In this document: piece after piece, positions 35,712 through 47,298 of the stretch
Layout: each line of letters starts with the position of its first letter
Numbering within the stretch: the first letter of the stretch is position 1
DNA from: Neoscytalidium dimidiatum
Lineage: Eukaryota; Ascomycota; Dothideomycetes; Botryosphaeriales; Botryosphaeriaceae
Assembly: GCA_037367355.1 (NCBI GenBank)
Contig: CM074697.1
Location: 372,001 to 436,000 of the forward strand
Length of the DNA: 64,000 nt
Direction: 5' to 3'
Program-made: the position numbers and the translations under genes
Notes under the pieces: model-generated
The model's input: the letters and a program-made list of their open reading frames with translations, nothing else
Told to the model about the DNA's origin: nothing
The model's database searches: none

Positions 35712-37420
35712 TCAGTTGAGGTAGAGGTCAATGGCATCCAAGATCTGTTTCTTTCGTTAGCACTGCGACCCTCCACGACGGGCAAGGTGCAACTTACAAA
35801 GTTGGGAGAAAGGTACGTGTCGCCCGAGCTTCCCGAGATGCAGTCAATCGTGATCGTGTTGGACCCAGCGACGAGCGTGCCCGCGGGGATGTTGACCGTG
35901 TAGATCTCACCCAGACCGCGGTACGTGCCACGCGTGACGCCGCGCGAATCGATCTTCGTCGGTGCGCTCGGCGCCGAAGCTGTGTAGCTGTTGATCTTGG
36001 CCTGGGGTCTGCCGCTGGCGAACGCCAGAGTAGTGCCGATGCGGAGAGTCGCCGCTCCTGTCTGGGAAGAGGAGAGCGTGAACTTGATCGTGAAAGGCGT
36101 GTTGACGCCCTTGAAGAGAGCCATGGGCACGTCGGTCAGGGCGCTGGAGCCGACAGTGTAAGTCAGAGGACCCCAGCTGCTCATACGGCTGTCCGACGGG
36201 TGCATGCGCTCGATCTTGTCCGCGTTGCGGAAGCCGAATGGCTGGCCATCCCAGTCACCAATCGTCCAGATCGTCGACGGGAAAGAGAACGTAGAAGCAA
36301 TGTTCTTGGTGACAATCTGACCAGCGCTGACAGTGACCGAGTCGGTGGCTACCTTGAGCTCATCCTGGTAAAGGACTTGGGTGTAGGTGCCAGGCTTCAT
36401 AGCAGGGGAAGTGAAGGCGCCGTTGGATGAGGCATAGACCCAGTATTGGGCATTGCTGTTGTACCAGTGAAGAACCTTCTGGTAAGAACTGCCGACGCCG
36501 GAAGCAGTGCCCGTGACGTACCCACGGCCAGAGGTAGCGACATAACCAGAGAGGTTGAGATCAGCGAAGAACGAGGCGTCAAAGCTGTTGGGAATACCAG
36601 AGCGGCTGAACTGCAGTTGATAAGGACCGTGGAAGCCCATGCGGTAGGACTCGGTTTGCGCGTGGTTGGAGTTCATGTAGAAGTACAGGTTGGTGGAGTC
36701 ACCAGCATTGTTGGTATTGATATCCCTGAAGAAGGGGCCGCCGCTGGATCCCTCGTAGGAGAGGGGCTGGAGGATCATGCAAGCATGGATAGCATCGTCA
36801 TCACGGTACACGCACTGCACCTTATCGTCGATAAAGCGTTGGCTGGAATAGAACTTGCTGCGAGTTTGACCATCGACAACGAAGACATCCGATCCTTCGA
36901 CAGTGCTGCTGCTGCCGGCCGTGGTGGACACGACACCATAAGGGTATTCGAGAGGAAGCTTGTTGGGGTCGAGGCGAGCAATGAAGCGAGCTTCGCCAAT
37001 AGAGGGCTCCTCGGTGAAATAAGTTCCCATGTACAAGGAGCTCTCTCCGGACTTGACGATGATGTAATGAGTCAGGCTGCCAGCAACGCAGGTGATCTTG
37101 GCATAGGTGTCTGCGAACTATCAGCGGCGGTGGGGCGTAGGCTACGATGGAAGATACTCACTGCTAACGATCTCCGAGCTGACGGTCGCAGATCCGAGAC
37201 CGGAGGAAATGTGAGAACCCTTCCCAGAGTATTGGAACTCCTCGCTGCGGTACTTGATGGAGGTAATGTCACAATTGCTGCGCGAAATGGTAACTACGAA
37301 GGGGTTCGATGAGCCCGCATCAACGACATAGCTGGAGGAGGACGAAGTTACGCCAAAGGCGGCCAGCACCGACGGTGCGAAAAGAGAGAAGAAGGTCAGA
37401 AACAAAGCGAAGAGTGCCAT
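35712..37420 (-). CDS. rglA: Secreted rhamnogalacturonan lyase, PL4 family
   Basis: Exons 37420-37162, 37110-35798 and 35744-35712 give 534 aa. The signal peptide is clear ([15 protein letters not shown], cleaved before AFG). The catalytic domain carries TRSKFYSS and GFHGPY, which should hold the Lys and His pair known from Aspergillus rhamnogalacturonan lyase; the assignment is from memory of the family. The middle FnIII-like module and the C-terminal carbohydrate-binding-like module ([34 protein letters not shown]) are intact. The ten-codon last exon completes the usual ending [16 protein letters not shown]. The enzyme cleaves the rhamnose-galacturonate backbone of pectin hairy regions outside the cell by beta-elimination. 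It implies contact with plant material. Confidence 0.94.
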
Positions 37421-39961
37421 TGTGGCGATACCCTCGAGCGGGGGAAGGTATTTGCAATGGAAGGAGAGAGCCGTAACACAAGATCATATCATGATGGCAA
37501 TGCCCCTGCTTTTGTAGTTTTCCGTGGGCACGAAAGGTGTGGCGGTTATCCCACATGGCCAGTAAGCTTCGAGCATCTTGGCCCGCGATCTTCGAGCGTC
37601 TTGGTCCGTGAGATACAGCGATTCATCTCGGTACGGAGAAAAAGGGACGGCGAAGTGCACTGTAAATACGCTCCACAAATCAGGGCGCAGGCGGGAAAAG
37701 GCAGCAGTCGGAGCAAGGACTGATGTTTCAGGTGACTGCTATTCGCTAGTTCATTGAATAGGGCCTGCTCTCGGTATCTCTGGCTGCAGTTCCGCAGGAA
37801 ACATGCCAAAACAGTGCAATTTCCGGCCCACGTGAGGACGAGCTGGGCTTAACATCCGGTCGGGGGGACCAAGACCGACAAGGCTGAGTGGACCAGCTGC
37901 AGCTTAGAGCGTGCACAGGCGAAATCTGGGGTGCATGTGTTCGTGAGAGGGGTAGCTGCCAGACTCAATGAGGGAGCTCAGTATTGCATAGTCGGGAGAA
38001 AACAGGCCGAGAGCGTGCTGGCAGTTCGTTTTCATGCATGGCGTGCCAGCTCCGGAGGGCGGACGAATGGTGTGCGCCGAGTAATTCCTATGGCCTGTCT
38101 AGAATCCCGGCCTAGCAGGCTGTCACGCAGGACACAATGGCACGGGAGTCGACCAATCCACGCGTCTCCAGCGTCGGCTAAATCCCTGCGCCATATGCGA
38201 AATGTTTTAAGGTTGGTTGAGAGAAAGCTTGGCAGCGCAAAATCCCGGCGGAGCAGGGACTTGGGCCACGGAGAGGGGCCCGGGATTCCTGGGAGCACCC
38301 TCCCGGAGATGGGACCAGCTTGGCTTCTGGGCATGCCACTTTCCCCAAAGGTCGAAGCCATTTGGCGGTTACAGACAGACGCGCCCGCAATTCCACCGAG
38401 AGTCAGCAGAGAAGCGAGAGGAAACCTTTGGCATTCGTGGGATTTCCGGAGCTTTAAACCCGGTGCAAAGTGGATCGCGATTGTCTCTGGCCCTACAGGC
38501 TCCGACAAGGGGCCGCCGATCCGGTGCGTTCACGGCATAAACACCAAGAAATATGGGAAGGTGACAGTGGTGAACTGTTCGAGGCGCGTACAGTTCCTGT
38601 GGAGTCGTGTTTGTTTATAGAAAAGATGCGGACCCAGACGGCGCTCCCTACACGGAGCCAGGGCTTGGCAGGTTTTATCCGGTAACGCGCGCTGTAGCCG
38701 ATAGAGGGCTCGACCGAAAAGAGACTCCAGCGCGCCCACAGACGCGGCAATGGCATGAATTCTGAATACCGAAGATATCCCGTCCGACGGAGCCTGTCAG
38801 ATACAAATCCAAACTGGCTCAGGAGCAGGTAAACATCGAGTTAAACTCATGCACAAAACCATTGTGATAGCACGGCTCTACCCGCCGCCAAATAACCCCT
38901 GAGGCTGACGTTGTTCCCTAGGCCAAGAAGTGGTTGCGCTGTGAAACATTGCTGTGCACAGCCAACTCTGAAACAGAGCGGGGGCATGCAATCCAAAAGA
39001 CGGCCGATAGCGGTGGCGCTATCAGTCAAGAAGCTGAAGAAAAGAAGACGAGAGAGGTGCATACGGAGTATTCCGCCGGAATTTCTTCTGTGTGCAGGGA
39101 AAAGGATGAGGCTCAGGAGGAAAGCCGTGCGATACCCTCGATTGGTGCTAGAGCCGCTCTTGCGAGCATATTCGTCATCCGAGCCCGGCTTCAGCGCATA
39201 TTCGGCATCAGCCGCGAGAATGACGAAGACACGGTCGTGAGTTGGGGTTTCTGAGCTCAGGTTGCAGCCTTACGGCCACCGGCATAGATCAGTGAGGTTG
39301 AAAGAAGGCGGCGATCGCATGTTGAGATGATAATCCGCGCGCTCGCTTCTCTTCGCTCCCGCATTGGAGGCCTTGCCAAGAGCTTGTGGATGTCTCGAAA
39401 TCGTAGGCATAGAATGGCGCAGTAAGTGCATAAGAGCACCTGTTAAGAGCCACTAAATTTCTTTAGCATGTATATCTATTCTAAAACTGTTCTGTTTCGG
39501 CTGAACGTTCAGTATATTTGAGTCTAACATACTCCGCTTGACGATCCATGGGATTGGTCTCGATTGCGGACGCTGACGTTCCCACAGCGTTCTACCAGGG
39601 ACGCATGCATGGCGTTTCCGGTTTAATTTGAGCAGTTTTGGCATGAGCCATATGCGTATAGAAAAGTTCTTTTTCCAAAAAGATGTATACTTTGACTTTA
39701 CTTTTTTTTTTTCGTGTGTGCATTTCGTTATCATGCCATCGCAACCTCCAAACCGTTACCGGTCGGATGGTGGCAACAGCTCGAGCATCGATGTTCTGCA
39801 CCATTCCATCGTATCTCCAATACCCCCACAGTCTCTGTCAACATGCTGCTCACCTGAGAGCATATGATAGCGTCGGTAACATTTGTCTTTTATTATGGTA
39901 TCTTGTCAAAATTCGTCTATTCGTGAGATGGGTGGGCACAGAATCTAAAGAAGTGCGGGGT
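37421..39961. other. Gene-poor 2.5 kb, no supported gene
   Basis: Several ORFs of 60-230 codons exist on both strands (for example 37931-38620 plus and 38032-38508 minus), but they overlap each other, have random-like composition and no domain or splice-consistent partners. I see no terminal repeats or transposase motifs. The first few hundred bases must include the promoter of the lyase gene. Confidence 0.4.
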
Positions 39962-40385
39962 TTAAGCTGAAACTCCGACGAACGCAATCATGGCCTTCAC
40001 AGCGTCACCATCGTGGGACTTGAGGAGTTCGGTGGCTTTAGGCTTTGACAGCTCCAATTGCTCGACCTGTACGGCGAAGCCACATTAGCGTTCAGGTATG
40101 TGGGGTGGCTGGGGAGTAGCCTACCAGCAGCGCGACGTCCGCGGGATCGACCTTGACGGTCTTCTTGACTTCCTGCTTCTTGGCCTGATCTTTGACCTCG
40201 AGGTTTTTCATTGCCTTACCCAGAGCCTCGGTATCGACGTCTTTCTTTGGAGCACCGTCGTCTTCGCGCTGAGCAGCATCCAGAGTCGACATGGCGGCCT
40301 GAGCTTTGCGGTCCTCGGCGGAGGCGGGGGCGGGCGGTTGCTCAGCGCCTTCATGGATGCCAGCAGGCTGCGGTTCCTCGGCCAT
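39962..40385 (-). CDS. HYPK homologue (NatA-associated UBA protein)
   Basis: Exons 40385-40125 and 40066-39962 give 121 aa. The N-terminal half is disordered (Pro/Ala/Glu-rich). A helix EALGKAMKNLEVKDQAKK corresponds to the segment that in HYPK touches the NatA active site. The C-terminal ~45 residues, VDPADVALLVEQLELSKPKATELLKSHDGDAVKA (given in parts: DPADVALL, VEQLELSK, ATELLKSHDGD), form the NAC-alpha-type UBA domain. HYPK binds the Naa10-Naa15 N-terminal acetyltransferase at the ribosome and tunes it. Length and architecture match fungal HYPK. Divergent from DAHP synthase. Confidence 0.88.
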
Positions 40386-40963
40386 TGCGAAGTGCAGTAC
40401 AGTAGTTCGCGTTGCGGTGGAAAGCGGTTGTTGGAGAGATGGGGCTCTCAGAGGCACGGAGCTTGGTAGAAACGTCACAGCTGCTGCGGCGGCGCGGCGG
40501 CGCGGCGGCGGGAGCAAGCGAGAGAGGCGGCTGGCGTCGGCACCGCTCGCCCGCGTCTTCTGATTCGGGCCCGGGCCTTCCGCAATGACACGGGTCACCA
40601 CCGGTACAGTCATCCAGCCGATTTCTCTCAATCGTTGCCCTCTCTTCCGCACTCTCTCCTCTCCCTTGTTGCTAGACTGCCTCAAACTGTGGTTGTTTGC
40701 GTCAACCATCTGCACGAAAGAGGCTCGCCCGCGCTTCGTTTCTGTGGTCTCGGGAAGGCGTGCATACCTGAGTCAAGCATTCCAGACACGCCCACCACCA
40801 AGGTATCGCCCTCTGCCTTAGCCTCCTCTATTTTCCCCTCAGCTATAAGCCCCTCCAATTCCCCATTCGCTTCGTCTCTGTCTTTCTTGCCGACCTTTTG
40901 GCTGGGCAAGCTCCGTCCCAATACATTTTCCATCTTCCCAGCCTCAGCGAGCACCTGCTGACC
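40386..40963. promoter_or_regulatory. Divergent upstream region of HYPK and DAHP synthase genes
   Basis: About 580 bases, GC-rich next to HYPK, pyrimidine-rich towards DAHP synthase. It should hold both promoters. No binding site was assigned. Confidence 0.35.
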
Positions 40964-41383
40964 ATGCCGTCTTCTTTTTTCTTTCACTCGTTTGCAGTCC
41001 CTCTTGCATTCGTCATTGTTCTGGCCCTTCTCTGGCGTGAAGTCTGCAAAGACCGCGCACGCTACGAGGCCTTGCATCCCTCTGAAAAGACCGTAGCTCT
41101 TGCTATCTGCAGGGAAGCTCGAAAGAGAGAAGAAGACATTGGATTCGAATTCGAAGCCCACGTACAACATTCACTACTAGTTAAAGACATAGAAATCGCT
41201 AACATGATGATAGGACGAGAAGGTAGAAGTGCCGGCTTGGAGCACCGAACCGCCGTTTTACAAGCACACCCGAAAGGATTCGCGCCTCGACTAGCCTGTT
41301 CGTTCGAAAATGAACAACTCAGGTGGAGAGACCACCCGTGTCAATGGCACCGCATCGGAGTGGAATCCTTCCTGTACGTATAA
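40964..41383 (+). CDS. Possible upstream ORF or small membrane protein ahead of DAHP synthase
   Basis: ATG at 40964 opens a frame to 41383 (139 codons), within a longer ORF that starts at 40898. The first ~70 codons look coding: a hydrophobic segment SFAVPLAFVIVLALLW, then a charged helix with RARYEALHPSEKTVALAI, and third codon positions rich in C and T. After ~41190 the composition becomes less protein-like. The frame runs past the DAHP synthase start (41310) in a different phase. It could be a long uORF, a separate small gene whose 3' exon I have not placed, or chance. Confidence 0.3.
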   Translation: MPSSFFFHSFAVPLAFVIVLALLWREVCKDRARYEALHPSEKTVALAICREARKREEDIGFEFEAHVQHSLLVKDIEIANMMIGREGRSAGLEHRTAVLQAHPKGFAPRLACSFENEQLRWRDHPCQWHRIGVESFLYV

Positions 41384-42842
41384 GCAGTGTTCGTAGTAAC
41401 AGAAGACTCACATACATCAGCTTGGCGCTCAAAGCCTATCGTGCAAGCAATTTCCTATCCAGACGAGACTGGTCTTGCTCCGGCCCTTGACAAACTCAAG
41501 AACCTCCCTCCCATAGTGACACCTACCGAGATCACGAAACTCCGTGCGCATCTCAGACGTGTAGCTCTGGGTGAAGCCTTCCTCCTACAGGGCGGTGACT
41601 GTGCTGAGCTCTTCTCCTACTGTGAAGATGGAGCCATTGACTCTAAGATCAAGCTTCTCCTTCAAATGTCGCTGGTACTCATCTGGGGTGGAAATAAACC
41701 GGTCGTCCGCATCGCCCGCATGGCAGGCCAGTATGCAAAGCCGCGGTCAAGTGCCATGGAGAAAGTCAATGGAGTCGAGATTCCAAGCTTCCGTGGTGAC
41801 ATCTTGAACGGGTTCGCCACAGACCAGCGCACCCCGGATCCAGACAGGCTAGTCCAGGCCTACTTCCATTCCGCTGCCACTTCCAACTACGTACGTGCGC
41901 AGCTCTCCAGCGGCATCGCAGACTTGCATAATCCCTTCGACTGGAGTCTCGGCCACGTCCGGAACGATGAATTGCAAGCGCAGTACTCGAAAATCGTAGG
42001 TAGCATCACCGAATCCCTACGCTTCATGCGCACTGTTGGCGCAGATACCGCTGGCCAATTGGAGACTGTCGAGCTGTTCACTAGCCATGAGGGTCTTGTG
42101 CTTGAGTATGAGGAAGCCCTCACTCGCCGTCTCCCTCGGCCCAAGACCGCAGGCGTTCGCACTCAAGTCCCTCCGGGTGACGATGGAAAGGCCTGGTACA
42201 ACACTTCGGCACACTTTCTCTGGGTTGGAGACCGTACCCGTCAACTGACGCACGCGCATGTCGAGTACTTCCGAGGCATTGAGAATCCTATCGGCATCAA
42301 GGTTGGCCCAACAATGAAGGACGAGGAGCTTATCGAGCTGCTCGATATCGTCAATCCAGACAAGGAAGTTGGCAAGGTAACACTCATCACGCGCTACGGA
42401 GAGGACAAGGTCGAGAAGATGCTTGGAGGACACATCGAGGCTGTGCGGAAGAGCGGGCACGTCGTTGTCTGGCAATGCGATCCTATGCACGGGTGAGTCA
42501 ATTCAAGCCATGCAGACATGGATGACGTAAATTAACGTCAACGGCAGCAATACACGTTCCACTGAATCTGGCATTAAGACGCGCCACTTCTCTTCCATTC
42601 TTTCAGAAGTCGCTTCTGCACTGAAGATCCACCAGCAGCTTGGCTCTTTCCTTGGAGGTGTGCATCTGGAGTTGACAGGTGATGCTGTGACCGAGTGCCT
42701 CGGTGGCAGTGAGGGCCTTGATGAGGACGATCTGAGCTTGAACTATACTACTTACTGCGACCCTCGACTCAACGAAAAGCAGGCTCTGGAGTTGGCATTT
42801 CTTGTTGCAGGCCACTTCCGTGGTGAACAAGGTAAAAAGTGA
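41310..42842 (+). CDS. aro-8: 3-deoxy-D-arabino-heptulosonate 7-phosphate synthase, class II
   Basis: Exons 41310-41373, 41421-42492 and 42548-42842 give 476 aa. The start MNNSGGETT... leads into SSWRSKPIVQAISYPD, the usual beginning. Family motifs are present: LPPIVTP, LLQGGDCAELF, GQYAKPRSS, SFRGDILNGF, the metal/PEP-site region TSHEGLVLEYEEALTR, WVGDRTRQL, GIKVGPT and WQCDPMHGNTRS. This is the plant-type (class II) enzyme found in Pezizomycotina next to class I isozymes. It condenses phosphoenolpyruvate and erythrose 4-phosphate, the first shikimate step, in the cytosol. Feedback by aromatic amino acids is a family property and cannot be read here. Confidence 0.96.
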
Positions 42843-43709
42843 GAAGATCCTAGGAAGTTCTACAAGAGAAGGGCGACACTAGAGTCGTTAAGTTTCAAAA
42901 TTTCGGTCGTCAAAAGCATTGGATCTGTTCTTCAAAAGAGCAAAAGAAAAAATAGTGTTCAATATAAAGATTCTTCGTTGTCCTCCAAATCAGCGATCTC
43001 TCGACGAGCAGCTGTGGCTGTCTAAGTGTGTTTTATCTCCTTGGGTTATGTTCAACGTCATGGTCTCGTGCGACTGACAGGTGGTCAAAAGGGAACGGTA
43101 AGCACTTGTAATGAGGATGGCTGACGACTATCAATGTTGGAGTTTTATTGCTTCCGATAGGCCGATATCCATGTATTCCGCGCCTCGGCCCGTATCCTTG
43201 AACTTCCCGTCCCTGCATTCCGGATACCTCTACGTCATTACCTCCTATGGTTTTGACAGCCCGGACATGAAACACGAGTGCTATGAAGCTATTTGGCGCA
43301 AAGCTATCTCGATTCAAGAAAGTGTATGCGCCTCAAGCCATACGGAGTGCAAAAAGGGCGCGGTATTCGGCGGCACCCTCGCATATACCTGCCAGATACG
43401 GCAAAGAGCTTTGACTCCGATGTCTTATCTCTGGCTCTCGGGCAAAGAGCCCCTCCACCACTATCAACGCCTGACCCCACTGTACAACCCGCCTATCCAG
43501 ATGGTTGTCCGCCGCATTATCAATCCGCAACAACCCTTTTTGTTCCGGTCTGCCGCGATGGCCAACCTTCAAAAGGCTCAACCTTACCCTTGTCCCCCAT
43601 TCCATTAAAATTTCCCCCCTTCGCCCTCCACTTCTATTCTTCTCTTTCCTTCCCATTCCCCTGCGATCCACACATCCTCAGAGGCCCCTCCAAGAAGAGA
43701 AAAAAAAAA
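42843..43709. other. Intergenic, no supported gene
   Basis: About 870 bases holding the 3' UTR of DAHP synthase and the promoter of the amidase. An open frame at 43111-43608 has random composition. The last 90 bases are strongly C/T-rich and end in an A run immediately before the amidase ATG. Confidence 0.4.
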
Positions 43710-45919
43710 ATGTCGCAATCCCACACCGCAACCCTCTCCCCCCCGCCCACACCCACCGCCAAATCCTGGCAAGACGTCTCCCGCGCCCTGCAAGCCCACC
43801 GCGCCGCGACCCTCTCGGCGGTCGAGCCGCCGCTCCCGCCCCTGCCGGACCCCCTCCCGCTCAACGCCGCCGCCACCCTCCCCGCGCGGCTGCTCAGCCC
43901 GGACGAGCTCCGCATCACCGAGTCGGCGCCGGAAGCGCTGCTCGCCGCGCTCGCCGCGGGGACCGTCAGCTCGGCCGCCGTCACGGCCGCGTTCCTGCGC
44001 CGGGCCGCGCTCGCCCAGCACGCGGCCAACTGCGTCACCGAGCTGCTGCCGCGGCGGGCGCTGGCGCGCGCGGCGGAGCTGGACGCGTACCGCGAGGAGC
44101 ACGGGAGGCCGGTGGGCCCGCTGCACGGGCTGCCGATCAGCGTGAAGGAGCACGTGGCGATGGGCGGGGGGCTGAAGACGAACGCCGGGGTACGTGAAGG
44201 TGGAGAGAGAGAGGGAGAGAGAGAGAGAGAGAAATATAGGGACCAGAGTTTCGCTGACGATTTGGGGCGGTTGGGGGCAATCTAGTTCTGCGCGTGGGCC
44301 GACCACGAGGCGCCGCAGGCGCCCATCCTGGACATCCTGTGGGAGGCGGGCGCCGTGTTTTACGCGCGCACGACGCAGCCGCAGACGCTGATGCACCTGG
44401 AGACGAGCAACAACATCTACGGCGTCACGGTCAACCCGTTCAACACGAAGCTGACGAGCGGCGGCAGCAGCGGGGGCGAGGGCGCGCTGGTGGGGTTCAG
44501 GGGCAGCTGTCTCGGCGTGGGCACCGATATTGGCGGGAGCATCCGGAATCCCGCGGCGAACTGTGGGGTTTGGGGGTTCAGGCCGACGGCGTGGAGGCTG
44601 CCGAATGCGGGAGGTGTGGCGACGATGTGAGTTTGTTTGTTGTCGCTGAGGGGGGGTTTTTTTTTTTCCCTCCTTCCTCTTTCCTGGTTTGGCGGTGAGA
44701 CGAGTGTGCTGGAGCTTTTGGACTGACGTGTAGCAGGAAGGGCCAGGAACAGATCGTACCGGTGATCGGGCCGCTCAGCACGAGCCTGGAAGGAATCAAG
44801 GTCTTCACGAAGACAATTATTGATGCGAAGCCCTGGTTAAAGCAGGTGGATCTGATTCCGATGAAGTGGAGGTATGATGAGGAGTGGTTGCCTAAGAGCA
44901 ATGATGGAAAGAAGAAGTTGAAAGTGGGCGTCATGTGGGATGATGGCGTTGTGAAGCCTCATCCACCAGTGTTGAGGGCGATAAAGGAGGTCGTGGATAA
45001 GTTGAAGGTGGCAGAAGGCGTGGAGGTGGTCGAGTGGAAGCCGTATAAGCATGATCTGGCCTGGGAAATTATCGTAAGTCCTTTATCTTCTTTTGGCCCT
45101 CGTAATGGCCAGCTTGGGCTAGTCACGATGTTTTCCGTGACAGCTTGGTCTCCTCGTATGTCCGCGATGCGTTTCTAACAGATTTCTCAGGCAAGCCTGT
45201 ATTTTGGTGATGGCGGCCGTGAAGAATCCGCTGCGATCAACGCCTCGGGCGAGCCGTGGCGTCCCCTCTCCAAGTTTATCATTCAGGAGAACCCACACGT
45301 CCCCAAGGAACCCTACAGTATCACGGATGTCTGGCGTCTTACGAGGCTCCGTGAGCAATATCGCACCGAGTATGCACAGCAGTGGAATGCGACAGCAACA
45401 GAAAAAGACGGAGCCGGTATGGTGGACGTCATTCTCTGCCCAGTCGGTCCGGGAGCTGCACCTCCTGTGGACAACGCGAAATACTGGGGCTACACCAGCC
45501 AGTGGAACCTGCTGGACTACCCTTCGCTCGTCTTCCCGGTGAGTTGACTCTTACCCTTCCAAGAATCTCCTGAATGCGATGCTCCGGGTTTACCGTTCGA
45601 GAGTATGTCGTGCTGACTCGAAGAAGGTTACGCAAGTCGACCCTGCCATCGATGTCAAAGACGAGACCTACAGCCCGCGGAACGACCAGGACGACTTCAA
45701 CCATAAACTATGTATGCCACTCAAGCTCTTGTCGCTGCTTACGAACGAACATGTCACTGACTTTGATTGATAGATGAGCCCGAGACCTACCGTGACGCGC
45801 CAGTGTGCCTGCAACTTGTCGGACGCAGGTTCGAGGATGAGAAGGTGCTGCAGGCCATGGAGTACATTGTTGAGAAGACCGGTGTGCCTTTTGCCGGTTT
45901 CGGGGTGAAGAAAGCTTGA
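43710..45919 (+). CDS. Acetamidase-type amidase (amidase signature family)
   Basis: Six exons: 43710-44189, 44286-44626, 44737-45073, 45191-45538, 45627-45711 and 45774-45919. All are in phase, 578 aa. The catalytic Ser-cisSer-Lys triad is visible: Lys in LPISVKEH, cis-Ser in TSGGSSGGEGAL, nucleophile Ser in GVGTDIGGSIRNPA. Length and the N-terminal SWQDVSRALQAHR stretch fit fungal amdS-like enzymes of about 550 aa. They hydrolyse small amides to acid plus ammonia in the cytosol; the exact substrate is unknown. Exon 1 is very GC-rich (mostly G/C at third positions), unlike later exons. Exon 5 could begin three bases earlier (45624). The next gene starts 1.4 kb downstream. Confidence 0.93.
44203..44232. 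repeat. (GA)n microsatellite in amidase intron 1
   Basis: A purine run of GA dinucleotides with one GG interruption, between the donor at 44190 and the acceptor at 44285. Confidence 0.9.
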
Positions 45920-47298
45920 ATTTTGTACCGAAAACGTGAGAATACAACAACAGAACGGATGAAGCAAAGGCAAAGCGACGTCGGTGGGGTGAGATTACGC
46001 CCAGGTGATATGCTAATTTCACGGGACCTTGTATCCTTCTCAAGCATCAAAGCCGATGGTCAATTTCCGAAAATGGCATTTTTAGGCGCTACTTGTCTGC
46101 GTTAGGTCGTGCACGCGTGGTGCCATGACGGCTGCCGCATGTCATGCTGCAGCAGCTGAGCGCCAAACTGAACCCAACTGTCCTCGCACTGCGGACGCAT
46201 ATACAGGCAAGTCAGGGCAACAGATGTAGCTTTGCCTTGTTCACAGTACTACAGAGATACATCACTTTTCAATCAAGGCACTCGACGGCTCTAAGTGACA
46301 AACCCTACGCCGCCAGTCGCAGATATTCCTCGTCTCCCTTCGTCACCAGCTTTTCCCCTGCTGGAGCCCCACATTGTCACCGTTCCAGCCCTTCTTTTGC
46401 ATTTCATACTCGAGCCGCTTTGGCCCATTTTTTTTTTTCTCTTCCTTCTCTCCTAAGACAATTCAGAATCTCCACACGGCGGTGGCGGGAGCGCGGGGGA
46501 ATCGTGTTCTTGTTCGCGCCGATGCCGCGGGATTGCCTGTTGCGGCAATCCGCGATATAGCATTTCGCCGCTGCCGACGCGCAGCAGCGTCTGCCCCCAA
46601 TGTTCTTTGTCCGCCCCGTGGAGCCGCCACGGGGCGGGCTAAGGAGCCGGGAGGGTCGCTGAGCGTGCTTTGAGTAGAAAGGCAGGTCATGCCACGACAT
46701 TGTTGCGTCTCAGCTCCGCAATTGGTCCCACGGAAGCCAATTCGGGCAACCCGGAGCTCCCGCGCTTCTTGCTGTGGGCGTGTGGCTTGCCAGGCGGAGG
46801 AGGATGGGGAGAGGGGGGAAACTGACAGCGCACTGAGAAGGGAGCGCGTGACAAGTGCTGAGCTTACCAGTGCCTTCTCTTCCCTCTCAAGCCGTCTGGT
46901 GGTCCCGGAGATGAGGCGGGGAGGGATATGATAGCCGTAGTAGGAATACATAAAGGTTGGGCTCCCTGGCGAGCTTGCTCTGCACCTACCCGCCATTGTT
47001 CCTGTGGATCTTGAGCATCGCTTCCCTCCCCTTGCCAATTGCTTGCACTGTGTCTGTCGTGTGCGTGGTCTACCAGAATTCTTGTCGCATCCTTCCCGCG
47101 CCCAGCAGCCATCAGCGGGACGCTACAGCCTCCATTGACCAAGAACAAGCTCCTCCACGCATTCCTCACCCGCTCTTTTCGTAGGAGGACTGCGGTCGAC
47201 AGCCTCACCTCATCTCGCACGCCTCAAGTAACCCTGCCGCACTCCCTCTCCCGTCCGCAAATCAGCACGGCCAGAAGTCCACCGATCACGCCGCAAAG
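45920..47298. other. Intergenic, no supported gene
   Basis: About 1.4 kb between amidase and SDR genes. ORFs such as 46463-47038 (minus) lack motifs or splice partners. The end nearest the SDR start is C-rich and should be its promoter and 5' UTR. Confidence 0.4.

Noticed and set aside
28545..37420. Secondary-metabolite or catabolic gene cluster around the permease, channel and lyase
   Set aside because: No synthase backbone gene, cluster regulator or related tailoring enzymes; neighbours are unrelated housekeeping or transport genes.
37931..38620. 229-codon ORF in the 2.5-kb gene-poor region
   Set aside because: No recognisable motif, overlaps an equally open antisense frame, and composition is random-like. 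A gene cannot be excluded without RNA data.
43293..44285. 330-codon ORF extending upstream of the amidase ATG
   Set aside because: The upstream part is random-like and C/T-rich; the amidase alignment starts after the ATG at 43710, and the 3' end runs into intron 1.
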